Shown in pieces: positions 63,660 to 64,000 of a stretch of 64,000 bases of DNA (the first letter of the stretch is position 1; every line of letters starts with the position of its first letter). The notes beneath the pieces are model-generated. The model worked only from the letters and a program-made list of their open reading frames with translations, was not told the origin of the DNA and searched no databases. Both the position numbers and the translations under genes were made by a program. Where the stretch lies: the NCBI RefSeq assembly GCF_021129235.1, contig NZ_JAJOMA010000028.1, positions 1-64,000 on the forward strand. The letters run 5' to 3'. The stretch comes from Kineosporia mesophila (lineage in GTDB: Bacteria; Actinomycetota; Actinomycetes; Actinomycetales; Kineosporiaceae).

Positions 63660-63693
63660 CTTCTTTTGACAGGGTCAAAAGAAGGCGTACAGT
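63660..63693 (+). promoter_or_regulatory. Promoter and operator of the Fur-family gene
   Basis: A perfect 11-3-11 inverted repeat (63660-63684, arms CTTCTTTTGAC and GTCAAAAGAAG) covers the -35 TTGACA (63666-63671). The -10 TACAGT (63688-63693) follows at 16 bp spacing and lies 7 nt before ATG 63701, so the mRNA is probably leaderless. The palindrome should be the binding site of the encoded regulator. Confidence 0.85.
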
Positions 63694-63700
63694 GATGGTC

Positions 63701-64000
63701 ATGACGGATCCGACAGTGCTCCTGCGGGGCGCAGGCCTTCGCAGCACCGCACCTCGCCGGGCCGTTCTGGAGGCGCTGCTCACCCGCCCGCACGCCACGG
63801 TCACCGACCTGTCGCAGGCGATGGACGGGCAGCTCTCCAACCAGACCATCTACAACGCCCTGGATGATCTGGCGACCTCCGGCCTGGTCCGTCGGATCGA
63901 ACCGGCCGGATCGCCCACCCGCTACGAGACGCGCGTGGGCGACAACCATCACCACCTGGTCTGCCGCTCGTGCGGCACGGTCGTCGATGTCGACTGCCAC
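63701..64000 (+). CDS. Fur-family metal-dependent regulator, 5' part
   Basis: The first 100 residues are seen; the gene runs off the right edge. The winged helix has [20 protein letters not shown] and [20 protein letters not shown], then [36 protein letters not shown] with the structural-zinc CxxC and metal-site His cluster. This resembles FurA/CatR-type peroxide and iron regulators that sit upstream of katG in actinobacteria; a catalase-peroxidase gene would be expected to the right. ATG 63701 is favoured by the promoter; ATG 63695 is in frame. Confidence 0.9.
   Translation, partial: MTDPTVLLRGAGLRSTAPRRAVLEALLTRPHATVTDLSQAMDGQLSNQTIYNALDDLATSGLVRRIEPAGSPTRYETRVGDNHHHLVCRSCGTVVDVDCH

Overview
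The window is chromosomal DNA from a high-GC actinobacterium. Third codon positions are almost all G or C. GTG starts are common, and several genes look leaderless, with a TANNNT -10 box about 7 nt before the start. Lineage markers include HspR with HAIR boxes, DUF3151, DUF4235, DUF2993 and DUF192 proteins, a mycothiol-type maleylpyruvate isomerase-fold enzyme, a SigB/F-type sigma factor and a SigE-type ECF sigma factor. A Kineosporia-like or related free-living, motile-type actinomycete would fit, but that is only a guess. No rRNA, tRNA, insertion sequence, prophage or CRISPR array was seen.

Layout, left to right. 1-5217: end of a stress sigma factor, a PQ-loop membrane protein, purA, an amine-oxidase-like flavoprotein, a DUF3151 protein and fba. 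5583-10331: a NarL-type two-component pair, then a translationally coupled FemX-like peptidyltransferase and alanine-racemase-like protein. 10420-16830: a secreted SGNH esterase, a HAD phosphatase, and a PadR-regulated ABC exporter with twin operators. 17173-20217: a set of three proteins sharing one extracytoplasmic domain, built around an ECF sigma factor. 20195-26850: a TrmH methyltransferase, two DedA proteins, pyrE, a GGDEF-EAL protein, exonuclease III and the remains of an ABC transporter. 27145-29196: a subtilisin with lectin-like repeats. 29265-41533: the HspR heat-shock regulon (clpB; dnaK-grpE-dnaJ-hspR) with HAIR operators, plus DUF2993, LURP-one, DUF192 and UPF0303 proteins and a Pro/Ser/Thr-rich anchored protein. 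41634-47257: an OmpR-type two-component system followed by a coupled ApbE / ferric-reductase-like / NuoF-like electron-transfer operon. 47261-50484: a TPP-riboswitch-controlled thiamine-type ECF transporter. 50563-55450: small membrane proteins, homocysteine methyltransferase, a secreted IPT/TIG protein and a DUF2877 protein. 55749-64000: a uracil/xanthine permease, 5-oxoprolinase subunits PxpB and PxpC, a secreted 5'-nucleotidase, a GNAT acetyltransferase, an endonuclease I lipoprotein, an alpha/beta hydrolase, and the start of a self-regulated Fur-family gene.

The least ordinary part is 17173-20217. One domain occurs as a free secreted protein, as the outside part of a single-pass membrane protein encoded 1 bp after an ECF sigma factor, and as the outside part of a protein whose cytoplasmic portion is a decayed sigma region 2 with no region 4. 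The third protein reads as a fusion of a sigma factor and its membrane partner. Other points worth checking are the ApbE-centred electron-transfer operon, an 18-bp perfect hairpin inside the dnaK operon, an alanine-racemase-like protein without the catalytic Tyr motif, twin PadR operators, and several perfect inverted repeats in promoters.
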